The notes below the pieces were generated by a model. It saw only the letters and a list, made by a program, of their open reading frames with translations. It had not been told where the DNA came from and did no database searches. From Leucobacter sp. OH1287 (lineage in GTDB: Bacteria > Actinomycetota > Actinomycetes > Actinomycetales > Microbacteriaceae), in the NCBI RefSeq assembly GCF_003859945.1, contig NZ_RQYM01000007.1:1-64000 (forward strand): a stretch of DNA of 64,000 nt, read 5' to 3'. This document shows positions 38,063 to 47,466 of the stretch, in pieces (position 1 is the first letter of the stretch; each line of letters begins with the position of its first letter). A program made the translations under genes and the position numbers.

Positions 38063-39216
38063 TGCTGCTCCGATCGGTGTTTAGTCTTTGTATTCAAAAC
38101 TAGCAAGCCTCGCCGCACCAGCGCATCCTTAAACACCGCGAACGGCACAATCGTCACCAGCAGACAGAGCAGTCCCCCGGCAACCATCACGATCAGCGGC
38201 ACAACATAGCTCTGGGTTGTGAAAACCAGCAGGCAGGCGAGCGAGATGGTGAGCGTCCAAAGATAGAAGATCGCAACCACCTGCACAGGCGAGTGACCGT
38301 AGTCGAGCAGCCTGTGGTGGAGGTGTTTCCGGTCTGCAGCGAAGGGGCTCTGGCCCGCGCGGATCCGCCGCAGCACCGCGAGGCTGAAATCGGCGAGGGG
38401 CATCGCCAGCACCGCAACCGGCAAAATAATCGGGATGTAGCTTGCCAGCACGAGCTTCTGGTTTAGCGCGCCGGGGTTTAGCTGCCCGGTTACGGAGATC
38501 GTTGAAACCGCCATTAAAAGCCCGATCAGCAGGGCACCGGTGTCGCCCATAAACATTTTTGCGCGGTGCCAGTTGTAGGGCAGGAAGCCGATACAGACGC
38601 CGACGGTCATCGCCGCCAGCAGGCTCGCGAGCATAATTGCGCCGCTGTTGCCGGTTTCCATCGCGAGCAGCAGCGTGTAGATGAGGAACACCGCCGAGGC
38701 GATTAGCGCGACACCAACAACCAGGCCGTCCATGCCGTCGACGAAGTTGATCGCGTTCATCACCAGCACTATCAGGAACACGGTTAGCACCATGTTCATC
38801 GCCGGGGAAACAAGCACCAGTGTGTCGCCGAACGGCACCGACAGCACCTGCACACCCTGCCAGGCGAGGAGTCCCGCTGCTGCCAGCTGCGCGCCGAGCT
38901 TAATCATCCAGTCGAGGTCGAAGAGGTCATCTAAAACACCGACGACGGCGATTAACAGAACGGCCGCGGCCATCGCGAGAAAGCGTTTCTTGTCAACAAA
39001 CAGCGGATCAAACACCGGCAGCGCGATTGCAAACCCGGTCGCCGCAACAATCCCGCTGAACATCGCAACGCCGCCGAGTCTCGGCGTTGGTTTGCTGTGC
39101 ACGTCACGACTGCGCGGCTCAGCGTAGAGCCCGTGCTTCAGCGCGAACCGCAGTACAAACCAGGAAACAGCCCCGCAGCTGGCCGCGGAGACGAGGATGA
39201 TCAGCAGGAAATGCAA
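38059..39216 (-). CDS. wecA: undecaprenyl-phosphate GlcNAc-1-phosphate transferase (WecA/TagO family)
   Basis: A 385-residue polytopic enzyme that starts cell-wall polymer synthesis by moving a sugar-1-phosphate to undecaprenyl phosphate. Family marks are SKPTPRLGGVAMF (near 41-53), the metal-binding NFVDGMDGL (near 137-145), the FMGDTGALLIGLL Asp cluster and the HLHHRLLDYGHS histidine loop. Its position between tsaC and atpI is the standard actinobacterial arrangement, where it feeds arabinogalactan or teichoic-type polymers. Confidence 0.93.
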   Translation of the reverse strand: MHFLLIILVSAASCGAVSWFVLRFALKHGLYAEPRSRDVHSKPTPRLGGVAMFSGIVAATGFAIALPVFDPLFVDKKRFLAMAAAVLLIAVVGVLDDLFDLDWMIKLGAQLAAAGLLAWQGVQVLSVPFGDTLVLVSPAMNMVLTVFLIVLVMNAINFVDGMDGLVVGVALIASAVFLIYTLLLAMETGNSGAIMLASLLAAMTVGVCIGFLPYNWHRAKMFMGDTGALLIGLLMAVSTISVTGQLNPGALNQKLVLASYIPIILPVAVLAMPLADFSLAVLRRIRAGQSPFAADRKHLHHRLLDYGHSPVQVVAIFYLWTLTISLACLLVFTTQSYVVPLIVMVAGGLLCLLVTIVPFAVFKDALVRRGLLVLNTKTKHRSEQQ

Positions 39217-39219
39217 GGG

Positions 39220-39909
39220 CTATTCCTCTGTAATAACCTCTGCGTCCGGCAAAACCGCGGTTATTTCTGCGACGCTGATCGCGCCGAGCCGCAGCACCCT
39301 GAGCTTGCCAGTCGGGCTATTCAGCTCTGTCACATCAAGAATTGTGGACGGGGTTCCCTCCCCCGAAACCTCACCGGCGTCGAGATAAACAGCGACGCTG
39401 TCTGTTAGCATCCGCTGCGCCTCGATCGCGCTTTTAGCTGCTGGCTGACCGGTGATGTTTGCCGACGAGACCGCGAGCGGGCCGGTTTCACGCAGCAACT
39501 CCAGAGTTAGCGGGTGGTTCGGGATCCGCAACGCCACCGTGCCCTGTGTCTCACCGAGGTCCCAAACCAGCGACGGCTGCGCAAACATAACCATCGTCAG
39601 CGGACCGGGCCAGAAGGCGTCCGCCAGTTTCTTCACCGGCTGGGTCACCTCGGCGGCGAGCGCCTGCATCGTCGCTGTTCCCGGAATTAGCACCGGTGGC
39701 GGCGAGGTTCTGCCCCTGCCCTTTGCCGCCAGCAGTTTCGCAACGGCGGCGCTGTCGAAGGCGTCAGCACCAACCCCGTAAACCGTGTCGGTTGGGAGCA
39801 CAACCAGTTCGCCGCGCCCCAGCGCCTGCCGGGCAGCCCGGGAGGCGGCGAGTAACTGCGAGCTGTCTGAACAATCAAAATATTCAGAGCCATCAAAGTG
39901 TTCAGCCAT
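39220..39909 (-). CDS. tsaC: L-threonylcarbamoyladenylate synthase
   Basis: Sua5/YrdC-type enzyme that makes threonylcarbamoyl-AMP from threonine, bicarbonate and ATP for the t6A modification of ANN-reading tRNAs. It has 229 residues. ALGRGELVVLPTDTVYGVGADAF (near 32-54) is the conserved YrdC entry, and VSSANITGQPAA is the late phosphate-loop motif. The Sua5 C-terminal domain is missing. It lies 3 bases from wecA and 18 bases from prmC. Confidence 0.94.
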   Translation of the reverse strand: MAEHFDGSEYFDCSDSSQLLAASRAARQALGRGELVVLPTDTVYGVGADAFDSAAVAKLLAAKGRGRTSPPPVLIPGTATMQALAAEVTQPVKKLADAFWPGPLTMVMFAQPSLVWDLGETQGTVALRIPNHPLTLELLRETGPLAVSSANITGQPAAKSAIEAQRMLTDSVAVYLDAGEVSGEGTPSTILDVTELNSPTGKLRVLRLGAISVAEITAVLPDAEVITEE

Positions 39910-39927
39910 AATTGTTTAATTCTACCG

Positions 39928-40929
39928 CTAATCAGCTGGTTTATGCGCGGTGGATGCGCGTTCGCGATTTGTCAGATCACGGTGGGTGTGCGGATCCATA
40001 AGCCCCGCCTGTTGCAGGATTTCACGCACCCTGCTCCCCTGCTGCTCGGTGTGTTCGATGACAACGGCACCGCCCGGCCGCAACCAGCGCTCGGCGATAA
40101 CGGCGATTGTGCGGATCAGGTCGAGGCCGTCAGCCCCGGAGTAGAGCGCCATCTCGGGGTCGTAGTCGCGCACCTCGGGCTGTTCGGGGATCTCACCGCT
40201 TGGCACATACGGCGGGTTGGTTATCACCAGGTCGATACTGCCCGGCTGTGGCTGAGCGCCGCCCAGCGCTGGCAGCTGCGGGGTGTGCAGCAGCTGCGCG
40301 ATGTCCTCCCGCACCAGTTGGACGCGCCCGGTCGGGTATTTGGCGATGTTCTTGGCCGCCCAGCGGGCTGCGGCAACCGATTTTTCGTAGGTCCAAACGA
40401 GCGAGTCGGTTTCGGTTGCAATCGCCAGGGCAATCGCCCCGCTGCCGGTGCACAGCTCAAGCACCAGCGGGTCAAGCGGCTGCCCCTCTTGCTGTCGCAA
40501 CCCGTGAGCTCCCTGGCCGGTCGGCTGCGAGATGCTATTTCGCAGCGGATCCCGCCTGCACAGCGCGTCAATTCCCAGCTGCGTCACCCACTCGGTTTCG
40601 GGGCGCGGAATAAACACACCCTCCCCGACGCTCAGTTCCAGGTTGCGAAACGGCGCTGAGCCGAGCACATACTGCAGCGGTTTCCTGGTGGCGCGATCGG
40701 CGGCGTGGGCGCGGATCCGCCCCTCAAAAATCGCGCTGACCGGTGCCTCTAGCGTGGTTGGGAGGCGCAGCGCTCCCCTGCTGAGCGAGAGCACCTCGCA
40801 GATAATCCACTCTGTGTCTGCCTCGGCGGTCTCAATGCCCGCGTCTGTTAGGGACGAGATAAGCTGTGCGCGCAGCTGTTTCAGTGTTACTGCTCCGTCG
40901 TCGCCGTTGTCTGCGTTGAATGTTTGCAC
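39928..40929 (-). CDS. prmC: peptide chain release factor N(5)-glutamine methyltransferase
   Basis: Methylates the GGQ glutamine of release factors RF1 and RF2. The 333 residues contain a short N-terminal helical domain, SAM motif I LELCTGSGAIALAIA, and the catalytic NPPYVPSGE. A poorly conserved Gln-rich insert (~143-165) follows FIPRPETEWVTQLG. It normally follows prfA directly. Here cysK, cysE and an MFS gene separate the two. The end near 39928 carries a divergent tail. Confidence 0.93.
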   Translation of the reverse strand: MQTFNADNGDDGAVTLKQLRAQLISSLTDAGIETAEADTEWIICEVLSLSRGALRLPTTLEAPVSAIFEGRIRAHAADRATRKPLQYVLGSAPFRNLELSVGEGVFIPRPETEWVTQLGIDALCRRDPLRNSISQPTGQGAHGLRQQEGQPLDPLVLELCTGSGAIALAIATETDSLVWTYEKSVAAARWAAKNIAKYPTGRVQLVREDIAQLLHTPQLPALGGAQPQPGSIDLVITNPPYVPSGEIPEQPEVRDYDPEMALYSGADGLDLIRTIAVIAERWLRPGGAVVIEHTEQQGSRVREILQQAGLMDPHTHRDLTNRERASTAHKPAD

Positions 40930-40982
40930 ACCTAAGAGTCTAGCAAGTTAAAAACACCGATACATAACCAATATTTATATGA

Positions 40983-41009
40983 CAGATAATTTTTTGGTAT
41001 AGTTATCTG
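40983..41009 (+). promoter_or_regulatory. cysK promoter region with inverted repeat
   Basis: CAGATAA, 13 bases, then TTATCTG is a perfect 7-bp-arm inverted repeat overlapping a TATAGT -10 (40998-41003), about 70 bases before cysK. The gap 40930-41077 is otherwise AT-rich. A sulfur-responsive repressor or activator is possible, though no regulator is identified. Confidence 0.5.
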
Positions 41010-41077
41010 GTGCTCGAACGGCGCTCCAGTCAACCGCGTCCAACCTAGGCGCAACCAATCCTTAGAAAGCAGGAAAC

Positions 41078-42013
41078 ATGGCAAAAATTTACGCAAACAT
41101 TACCGAGGCGTTCGGTAACACACCGCTTGTGAAGCTCAACCGTGTCACGGGTGACGCAGCAGCAGAGGTTTACGCAAAGCTTGAATTCTACAACCCAGCG
41201 GGCAGCGTGAAGGACCGCATCGGTATCGCAATCCTCGATGCCGCTGAGGCATCGGGTGACCTACAGCCGGGCGGCACAATCGTTGAGGGAACAAGCGGTA
41301 ACACCGGAATTGCCCTGGCGTTTGCCGGCGCAGCACGTGGCTACCGCGTGATCCTCACCATGCCAGAGACAATGAGCATTGAGCGCCGCAAGCTGCTCGC
41401 TGCCTACGGTGCTGAGATTGTGCTCACCGAGGGACCAGCGGGTATGAAGGGCGCGGTTGCGAAGGCTGAGGAGATCGTCGCAAACACCCCTGGCGCTATT
41501 CTGGCGCGTCAGTTCGCTAACCAGGCGAACCCTGAGATCCACCGCAAAACCACCGCTGCTGAGATCTGGGCAGACACCGACGGTGACATCGACATCTTCA
41601 TCGCGGGCATCGGCACCGGCGGCACCGTCACCGGCGTTGGTAACGCGCTGAAGGAGAAGAAGCCAGACCTCGAGGTGATCGCGGTTGAGCCGAAGGATTC
41701 ACCGCTTTTGACCGAGGGCAAGGCAGGCCCGCACAAGATTCAGGGACTCGGCGCGAACTTTGTGCCACCGATTCTGGACCGTGAGGTCTATGATGAGGTT
41801 ATTGACGTTGAGCTTGAGAACGCCATTCGGGTGGGTCGCGAGCTCGGCACCAAAGAGGGAATCCTCGCCGGTATCTCAGGCGGTGCTGCAGTGTCTGCAG
41901 CCATTGAGGTGGCTAACCGCCCAGAGAACGCCGGTAAAAAGATCGTGGTGATCGTGCCAGACTTCGGTGAGCGCTACTTCTCAACCGCGCTCTACGAGCA
42001 CCTCGATGTTTAA
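41078..42013 (+). CDS. cysK: cysteine synthase A (O-acetylserine sulfhydrylase)
   Basis: PLP enzyme joining O-acetylserine and sulfide to cysteine. It has 311 residues. The PLP lysine lies in [11 protein letters not shown] (K45), substrate loop [13 protein letters not shown] is near 70-82, [10 protein letters not shown] is the phosphate loop, and [13 protein letters not shown] is the late PLP-ring region. An AGAAAGCAGG ribosome-binding region precedes the ATG. Codons are highly biased and GGATCC is absent. Confidence 0.97.
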   Translation: MAKIYANITEAFGNTPLVKLNRVTGDAAAEVYAKLEFYNPAGSVKDRIGIAILDAAEASGDLQPGGTIVEGTSGNTGIALAFAGAARGYRVILTMPETMSIERRKLLAAYGAEIVLTEGPAGMKGAVAKAEEIVANTPGAILARQFANQANPEIHRKTTAAEIWADTDGDIDIFIAGIGTGGTVTGVGNALKEKKPDLEVIAVEPKDSPLLTEGKAGPHKIQGLGANFVPPILDREVYDEVIDVELENAIRVGRELGTKEGILAGISGGAAVSAAIEVANRPENAGKKIVVIVPDFGERYFSTALYEHLDV

Positions 42014-42057
42014 ACCCTAAAGTTAGGAAACAACTGACCTGAGGTCTTAGCAGAATC

Positions 42058-42621
42058 GTGTTCAAAACAGTTCGTGAAGATATCGCAGCAGCGCAGGCGA
42101 AGGATCCGGCAGCGCGCACCGCAGCCGAGGTGTTCTTTCTCTACCCCGGGCTGCACGCGGTGTGGTGGCATCGTGTGTCACACCGCCTGTGGCAGCGGGG
42201 GCTACGGTTTGCGCCGCGCGCGATCTCACAGCTGGTGAGGGCGTTCACGGGCGTGGAAATCCACCCCGGAGCCAGCATTGGCAAGCGACTGTTTATAGAT
42301 CACGGAATGGGTGTTGTAATCGGCGAGACCTCAGTCATCGGTGACGATGTGCACCTGTACCACCAGGTAACCCTCGGTGGTACAGGGCACGACACCGGTA
42401 AACGCCACCCAACCATCGGAGACAGGGTTGTGATCGGCGCCGGAGCTAAGGTGCTCGGCAACATCACAATCGGCGCGGACTCCGCAATCGGCTCAAACGC
42501 CGTGGTGGTTAACAGCGCGCCAGAGTGGACCACAATGCTCGGGATTCCGGCGGTGCAGCGCCCCAGGCGAGGCGCGCCCGCGATTGAGAGTCCCGACCAC
42601 GCAGACTTTTACGTAATCTAG
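42058..42621 (+). CDS. cysE: serine O-acetyltransferase
   Basis: Makes O-acetylserine from serine and acetyl-CoA for CysK. It has 187 residues, the short form common in Gram-positives. A helical N-domain (1-65) is followed by the left-handed beta-helix of hexapeptide repeats (VEIHPGASIGKRLFIDHGMGVVIGETSVIGDDVHLYH). The catalytic His is in DHGMG and GGTGHDTGKRHP is the conserved loop. The start is GTG at 42058, 44 bases after cysK, in the same operon. Confidence 0.95.
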   Translation: MFKTVREDIAAAQAKDPAARTAAEVFFLYPGLHAVWWHRVSHRLWQRGLRFAPRAISQLVRAFTGVEIHPGASIGKRLFIDHGMGVVIGETSVIGDDVHLYHQVTLGGTGHDTGKRHPTIGDRVVIGAGAKVLGNITIGADSAIGSNAVVVNSAPEWTTMLGIPAVQRPRRGAPAIESPDHADFYVI

Positions 42622-42670
42622 CCTCTGTGCGGCGGCAGGCTTTTTAGCCGTTTTCTTGCGCCGCTATCGG

Positions 42671-42759
42671 CGCTACTGTGCACGTCTACCGCTGCGTGCG
42701 CCGCAGTGCGCGTCTACCTCTGTGTGCGGCGCAGTGCGCTTCACTACCGTTGCGTGCGG
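42671..42759. repeat. degenerate ~30-bp tandem repeat, three copies
   Basis: Units at 42671-42701, 42702-42729 and 42730-42759 share GCAGTGCGC-GTCTACC followed by a TGCGTGCGGC-like end. The array fills the gap between cysE and the convergent MFS gene and its last unit encodes the final residues and stop codon of that gene. No good terminator is visible here for either gene. Confidence 0.75.
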
Positions 42760-44123
42760 CGCTTTCTGATCTGTCGTTTCGCTTTCGGCAGCTCAATCAG
42801 GATCATCGTGATGCCCAACGTCCAGATCACATACTGGCAGCACATCGCCAGCTTAAACGCCTCGGTTGAGTAGGTGTGCGGTGTTCCCGCGCCCTGCAGA
42901 TCGAGCAGCAGACCAATCCCGATAATAATCAACAGCGCGGCAACAAAAGCACCAGAGTTGATAATGCCGGTGCCGATCCCCAGCTGGTTGGTGTGGGTGT
43001 GCGTGCGCACAACATCGAACGCGATCATCGAGGTTGGGCCACCGAGCGCGGTCACAATCGCGAGCACAGCGAGCAGCCACACCGGCGCGGGTTCTGGCAG
43101 CAGCAGCACCGTGCTCCAGCAGATAACAATCGCGGCAACAACACCGAGCACAATGTTGATCCGGTGGTGAGCCCAGCGCGAGGCGATAGGTCCGAGCACA
43201 AGCCCGCCGATCATTGTCGACAAAACAGCCAGTGACAGCACAAAACTTGCGGTCTGCCGGTCGAGCATCATACCGCCCATTAAGAACGGCGCACCCCACA
43301 GCAGCAGGAAGCTGTGCAGCGATGAGGCGGTGACGAAGTGGATCCAGAAACCAAGCCGCACACCAGGTCGGCGCAGCAGCTGCCTGAGCGCGAGTTTAAC
43401 ACCGCTGCCCTCCGGGCCGAAAACCGGGATTGCCTCGGTGACGGGGGCGAGATCCCCGAACCCGCCCTTGGAGGCTCCGGGGCCGTCTGAGATCGTTAAC
43501 TGCCGGGCGGGACGCTTCAAAAGCTGCTGCAGAATCGTCTGCTCACCGGGCTTGTTTTGCACAAAACAGACGATTGTTGTGAGCGACAGCAGCGACACAA
43601 TCGCGAGTGTCAAAAAGCCCGCGGTCCAGCCCTGTGTGATCACAAGCGTTGCCAGCGGCACAACCGCTACCAGCTGTCCCGCCTGACCGATTAGACCGGT
43701 CAGCTGACCCATAATCGGCAGCATCCGAACCGGGAACCACTCCCCCACGATGCGAATCAGCGAGATGAAAATACCCGCGTCTCCGATTCCCAAACAGACC
43801 CTGGCGATAACCGCCCAGAGCATATCGGGCGCGAACGCCATCGCCGTTTGACCGGTTGCCATAATCAGCAAACCACCGGTCATAACCCTGATTGCGCCGA
43901 ACCGGTCGAGCAGGATCCCGACCGGTATCTGGCACAGCGAATAAACCAGGATCTGGGTGAAAACGAAGATCGACAGCGCGGTTGCTTCAATGTGGAAGTG
44001 GTGCTGTGCGATCTCGCCGAGGGTTGACAGGGAGGTGCGGTTAATCACCGCAACCACGTACCCGAGCACCCCGAAGGTCCAGACAAGCCAGACAAGACGC
44101 GGCATTCGGTGCGACAGTCCCAT
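42744..44123 (-). CDS. MFS transporter
   Basis: A 459-residue major facilitator with twelve hydrophobic segments in two halves. The loop 2-3 signature is LLDRFGAIRV (near 72-81). A central hydrophilic loop (~200-250) carries a QQLLKRPARQLT stretch and a second KLALRQLLRRPGVRLG. NRTSLSTLGE after helix 1 recalls the nitrate/organic-anion and UhpC-like subfamilies, but the substrate cannot be assigned. It is convergent with cysK-cysE and upstream of nothing on its own strand until prmC. Confidence 0.9.
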   Translation of the reverse strand: MGLSHRMPRLVWLVWTFGVLGYVVAVINRTSLSTLGEIAQHHFHIEATALSIFVFTQILVYSLCQIPVGILLDRFGAIRVMTGGLLIMATGQTAMAFAPDMLWAVIARVCLGIGDAGIFISLIRIVGEWFPVRMLPIMGQLTGLIGQAGQLVAVVPLATLVITQGWTAGFLTLAIVSLLSLTTIVCFVQNKPGEQTILQQLLKRPARQLTISDGPGASKGGFGDLAPVTEAIPVFGPEGSGVKLALRQLLRRPGVRLGFWIHFVTASSLHSFLLLWGAPFLMGGMMLDRQTASFVLSLAVLSTMIGGLVLGPIASRWAHHRINIVLGVVAAIVICWSTVLLLPEPAPVWLLAVLAIVTALGGPTSMIAFDVVRTHTHTNQLGIGTGIINSGAFVAALLIIIGIGLLLDLQGAGTPHTYSTEAFKLAMCCQYVIWTLGITMILIELPKAKRQIRKRRTQR

Positions 44124-44243
44124 TCCCTATATATCCCGTTCCCTGTGTTCTGTTGTGTTTATCCTGTTTTCAGTGCTGATTGTAACAGCCCGAGCCGCAG
44201 CTGCGACTCTTTCCGAGCTGATTACGATTCTAACCCGAACTGG

Positions 44244-45323
44244 TTACGACTCTTGGCCGAGCTCAGCCAGCCGCGACTCCTCATCCGCGTGGATACACGA
44301 GTCAATCACCGGGCCGAGTGCGCCGTTCATAACCTGGTCAAGGTTGTAGGCTTTAAAACCGGTGCGGTGGTCGGCGATGCGGTTCTCCGGGAAGTTGTAG
44401 GTGCGGATCCGCTCAGAACGATCCATTGTGCGGATCTGGCTCTTGCGGTGCGCGCTGGCCTCCGCCTCAGCTTCCTCCTGCTGTTTCGCGAGCAGGCGGG
44501 CGCGCAAAACACGCATCGCAGCCTCACGGTTCTGCAGCTGGCTCTTCTCGTTCTGCATCGCAACGACGATACCGCTCGGGAGGTGGGTGATCCGCACAGC
44601 CGAATCGGTTGTGTTAACCGACTGACCGCCCGGGCCGCTGGAACGGTAGACATCAATCTTCAGGTCGTTCTGATTGATCTCCACCTCCTCCGGCTCATCA
44701 ACCTCCGGGTAGACGAGCACACCGGTTGTTGAAGTGTGGATCCGCCCCTGCGACTCGGTGACCGGCACGCGCTGCACACGGTGCACACCGCCCTCGTATT
44801 TCAGGTGCGCCCAGGCGCCCTGTGACGGATCCGTTGCGTTGGCTTTAATCGCAACCTGCACGTTCTTGTAACCGCCCAGGTCGCTCTCGTCGCTCTCCAG
44901 GATCTCGGTTTTCCAGCCCTTCGACTCAGCGTAGTAGCTGTACATCCGCAGCAGGTCGGCGGCGAACAGCGCGGACTCGGCGCCGCCCTCACCGCCCTTG
45001 ATCTCGAGGATAACATCGCGGGCGTCGTCTGGATCGCGCGGGATCAAAAGGCGGCGCACCTTCTCCTGTGCGGCGGCGAGCTCTGTCTCCAGCGCTGGCA
45101 CCTCGTCCGCGAAGCTCTCGTCCTCACGGGCGAGCTCCTTAGCGGCGCTCAAATCCTCACCGAGCTGCACCCAGTTTTCGTGGGCGGCCTTGATTTTGCT
45201 CAGTTCCGCGTAACGCTGGTTGACCTTCTTCGCCCTCGCCGGTTCTGAGTGCAGCGCCGGATCCGCAAGCTGCTCTTGCAGATCGGCGTGCTCAGCAAGC
45301 AGCGCATCTACTTGTTCAAACAT
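44244..45323 (-). CDS. prfA: peptide chain release factor 1
   Basis: Recognises UAA and UAG stop codons and triggers peptide release. It has 359 residues. The anticodon-like tripeptide region is in [18 protein letters not shown] (PVT), and the GGQ loop is [16 protein letters not shown]. It begins 32 bases after rho, the standard rho-prfA order. Its modifier PrmC is encoded 3.3 kb downstream instead of immediately after it. Confidence 0.97.
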   Translation of the reverse strand: MFEQVDALLAEHADLQEQLADPALHSEPARAKKVNQRYAELSKIKAAHENWVQLGEDLSAAKELAREDESFADEVPALETELAAAQEKVRRLLIPRDPDDARDVILEIKGGEGGAESALFAADLLRMYSYYAESKGWKTEILESDESDLGGYKNVQVAIKANATDPSQGAWAHLKYEGGVHRVQRVPVTESQGRIHTSTTGVLVYPEVDEPEEVEINQNDLKIDVYRSSGPGGQSVNTTDSAVRITHLPSGIVVAMQNEKSQLQNREAAMRVLRARLLAKQQEEAEAEASAHRKSQIRTMDRSERIRTYNFPENRIADHRTGFKAYNLDQVMNGALGPVIDSCIHADEESRLAELGQES

Positions 45324-45355
45324 GTCTGTTTTCCTAGCTGGTTACAGCGGCCGAA

Positions 45356-47280
45356 TTATTTAGCGAGCTGCAGCACTGCGTGGACTGATTTAGTCGCAGC
45401 GATCTGCTTGTTCAGCTCGATTGAGTCTAGCTCACCGCTCTGCACTGCCTGCCGCAGCTGCCTAACAGCGTTTGCCGCCTGCTCACCAACCAGCTCGGCG
45501 GTGTTCAGCGCGAAACTGCTGATCACGTCGATTCCTGGTTCTGGGCAGACACCCTCAACGGTGATATCGGTTGTGTAAAGCCAGTTGGCAACGCGCTCCT
45601 GCTCCCGATCGTTTGCGGTGCTGAGCTGGTCCACTGCGGCGTAGATCGCGAGGGATCCGCCGTTTTCGACGTTGCGAGCCTGCGCGAGCAGGGTGCTGAG
45701 GGCGCGAGCGGTTGCTGGCTCGTAGCCGATGATGCTGCCCTTCTGCAGTGGGCTAACCGCGGAGATTGCGTCACCGTAGGCGGTTAGTGAGTCGAGCAGC
45801 ACAACCACGTCGTGTCCGAGCTCTACCAGGCGCTTTGCGCGCTCGAAGGCGAGCTCAACAACGGTCAGCTGGTCCTCCGCGCTGCGGTCTGCTGCGGCGG
45901 CGATAACCTCACCGCTGAATGAGCGGCTGAGCTCGGTAACAAGCTCTGGGCGGCCACCAACCTGCACGTACATCAGGTGTGTCTCTGGTGAGTTTTCCGC
46001 GAACGCGGCACCGATCTCGCGCAGCACGCCCGCTGCGAGGTGCGGTGAGTAGGCGGTAACAAGTCCGCGCTGGCCGAGTGCGAGCGGGGTTAGCGCACCG
46101 ATTGCCCGGCCGATTGGGCCCGCGTTCTCAGCAACGGCAACGTGGGTGTCGACTGCAACCGCTGTCAGTTTCTCAAACTCTACGCGCTCCTGTACCTCGG
46201 TTGCGGCGGTGCCGTTAACACTGTCGAGCTTCACCAGCGCGTTGTATTTCTGGCGGCCGTTGCCCTCGCCGTCGCGTGGTTGGCGGATCGCACCAACAAC
46301 CGCGTCACCCTTGCGCAGCCCGTGACGCTTCACCTGGCTGAGTGAAACATAGATGTCACTAACACCCGGCAGGTAGCCGCTGGTGCGCACAAAGGCGTAG
46401 TTGTCGAGCACGTCGAGGATACCGGCAACCGGGAGCAGCACATCGTCCTCGGTCAGCTCCTCAATCTCGTCCGCGGTGCGGCGCTTGTTGCGCTCACGCT
46501 GGCGGGTGCGCTGGCGTGACCGGCTGTCGTTCTTCGCGTCAGCGCGTGAGTCGGAACGGCTCTCGCTCTTGGCCTCGGCTGCTTTGGTCTCGGTTTTTGC
46601 GTATGCGCCCTCGGCTGTTTCTGCGGTGGATCCCGCTGCACCGGCTGCTCCCGCGGCTGCGGCTGCTACTGCCTCAGCGAGCTCCTTACCGACAGCGGCC
46701 GCTGCCGCCTCGGTGCTTGCTGCGCTGCTGTCAGCCGCTGCGGCTGTTTCAGGCAGCGGATTCTTGCGAGGACGACCACGACGACGCGGCGCCGGAGCAG
46801 CCTCCGCCTCAGCGGCAGGGGTCTCAGCAGCTGCGCCGGTTGCGCCCGCTGCTGCTGTTGCAGCGGCTGTACCGGTTGCTGCGGTCTCTGCTTTCGCCTC
46901 GGTCGCCGCAGCGGTCTCCTCCGGCAGCGGATTCTTGCGAGGGCGACCACGACGACGAGGCGCCGGAGCCGCCGGAGCAACCTCCGCCTCAGCGGCAGGG
47001 GTCTCAGCAGCAGCGCCGGTTGCGGCGGTCTCTACTTTCGCCTCGGTCGCCGCAGCGGTCTCCTCCGGCAGCGGATTCTTGGATTCTTACGTGGGCGACC
47101 ACGACGACGCGGCGCCGGAGCAGCCTCCGGCTCGCCGTCACCAACGGCTGGCGGAACCAGCGGCGCTGTCTGCGGGATTGATGATGGCACGGTTGCGCTG
47201 ATTGCGCGACGGCCAACGCGGCGACGCTTCGGGGCTACTGATTCGCCCTTCTCAGCGGTTGTGTTTTCGTTTTGCTCCAT
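45356..47280 (-). CDS. rho: transcription termination factor Rho, frame interrupted by 8-bp duplication
   Basis: Hexameric RNA helicase that ends transcription. The ATG at 47280 (good GAGAGGA site) opens MEQNENTTAEKGES and runs to RRRGRPRKNP. There an 8-bp tandem duplication (GGATTCTT at 47073-47080 and 47081-47088, plus strand) shifts the frame, which then ends at 47032. The downstream frame is open from 47086 to the stop at 45356 but meets TAA (47087-47089) just upstream and has no plausible start before the GTG at 46441. It holds an Ala/Glu/Arg-rich N-extension with RGRP AT-hook-like motifs, the cold-shock RNA-binding domain (GILDVLDNYAFVRTSGYLPG), and ATPase features (RGLVTAYSPHLAAG, VVVLLDSLTAYGDA). 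Removing 8 bp yields a continuous 638-residue protein. Whether it is a real mutation, phase-variable or a sequencing error is unknown. Confidence 0.9.
46747..47088 (-). repeat. internal repeats encoding AT-hook-like motifs in rho
   Basis: Three copies of a block encoding APRRRGRPRKNP occur at about 46758, 46929 and 47073 (the plus-strand GGATTCTT ends), spaced 171 and 144 bp. A 47-bp stretch is identical between 46891-46937 and 47035-47081. The 8-bp duplication that breaks the gene sits at the end of the third copy, as expected from slippage in repetitive DNA. Confidence 0.85.
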
Positions 47281-47466
47281 TATTGAAGTCCTCTCATAAG
47301 ATTGTCGCGTGAAAAACTACCTCAGCTTGAGGGTTCACGCGCTAACTGCACGAGCGTGCAAGGTTAAGCGATTTGCTTTAAAGATCAGCTGTGTTCTCTC
47401 GCGACGCGAAATTTAACAACTGTTGCCCGAGACAGCTGCGATTACTGAGCAGTGTTCGTGTGCTGT
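47281..47466 (-). promoter_or_regulatory. structured rho leader
   Basis: The 186-base gap before rho has a TTAAAT-like -10 on the minus strand near 47410-47415. It also has a nested hairpin at 47310-47342 in which GCGTGAA pairs with TTCACGC and encloses CCTCA/TGAGG. Long leaders that let Rho attenuate its own synthesis are known in other bacteria; that role here is inferred. Confidence 0.45.

Noticed and set aside
41078-44123. A mobile element or genomic island carrying cysK-cysE-MFS
   Set aside because: No integrase, transposase, tRNA junction or terminal repeats, and base composition resembles the neighbours. A plain rearrangement is more likely.
46747-47088. Regularly spaced repeats that could suggest a CRISPR array
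   Set aside because: Spacing is 144-171 bp, the copies encode a coherent protein repeat, and no cas genes are nearby.
46401-47201. Long plus-strand frames (266 and 221 codons) rich in Ala, Ser, Arg and Pro
   Set aside because: They are antisense shadows of the repetitive Ala/Glu/Arg-rich rho N-extension, which keeps several frames open. The minus strand carries the conserved protein.
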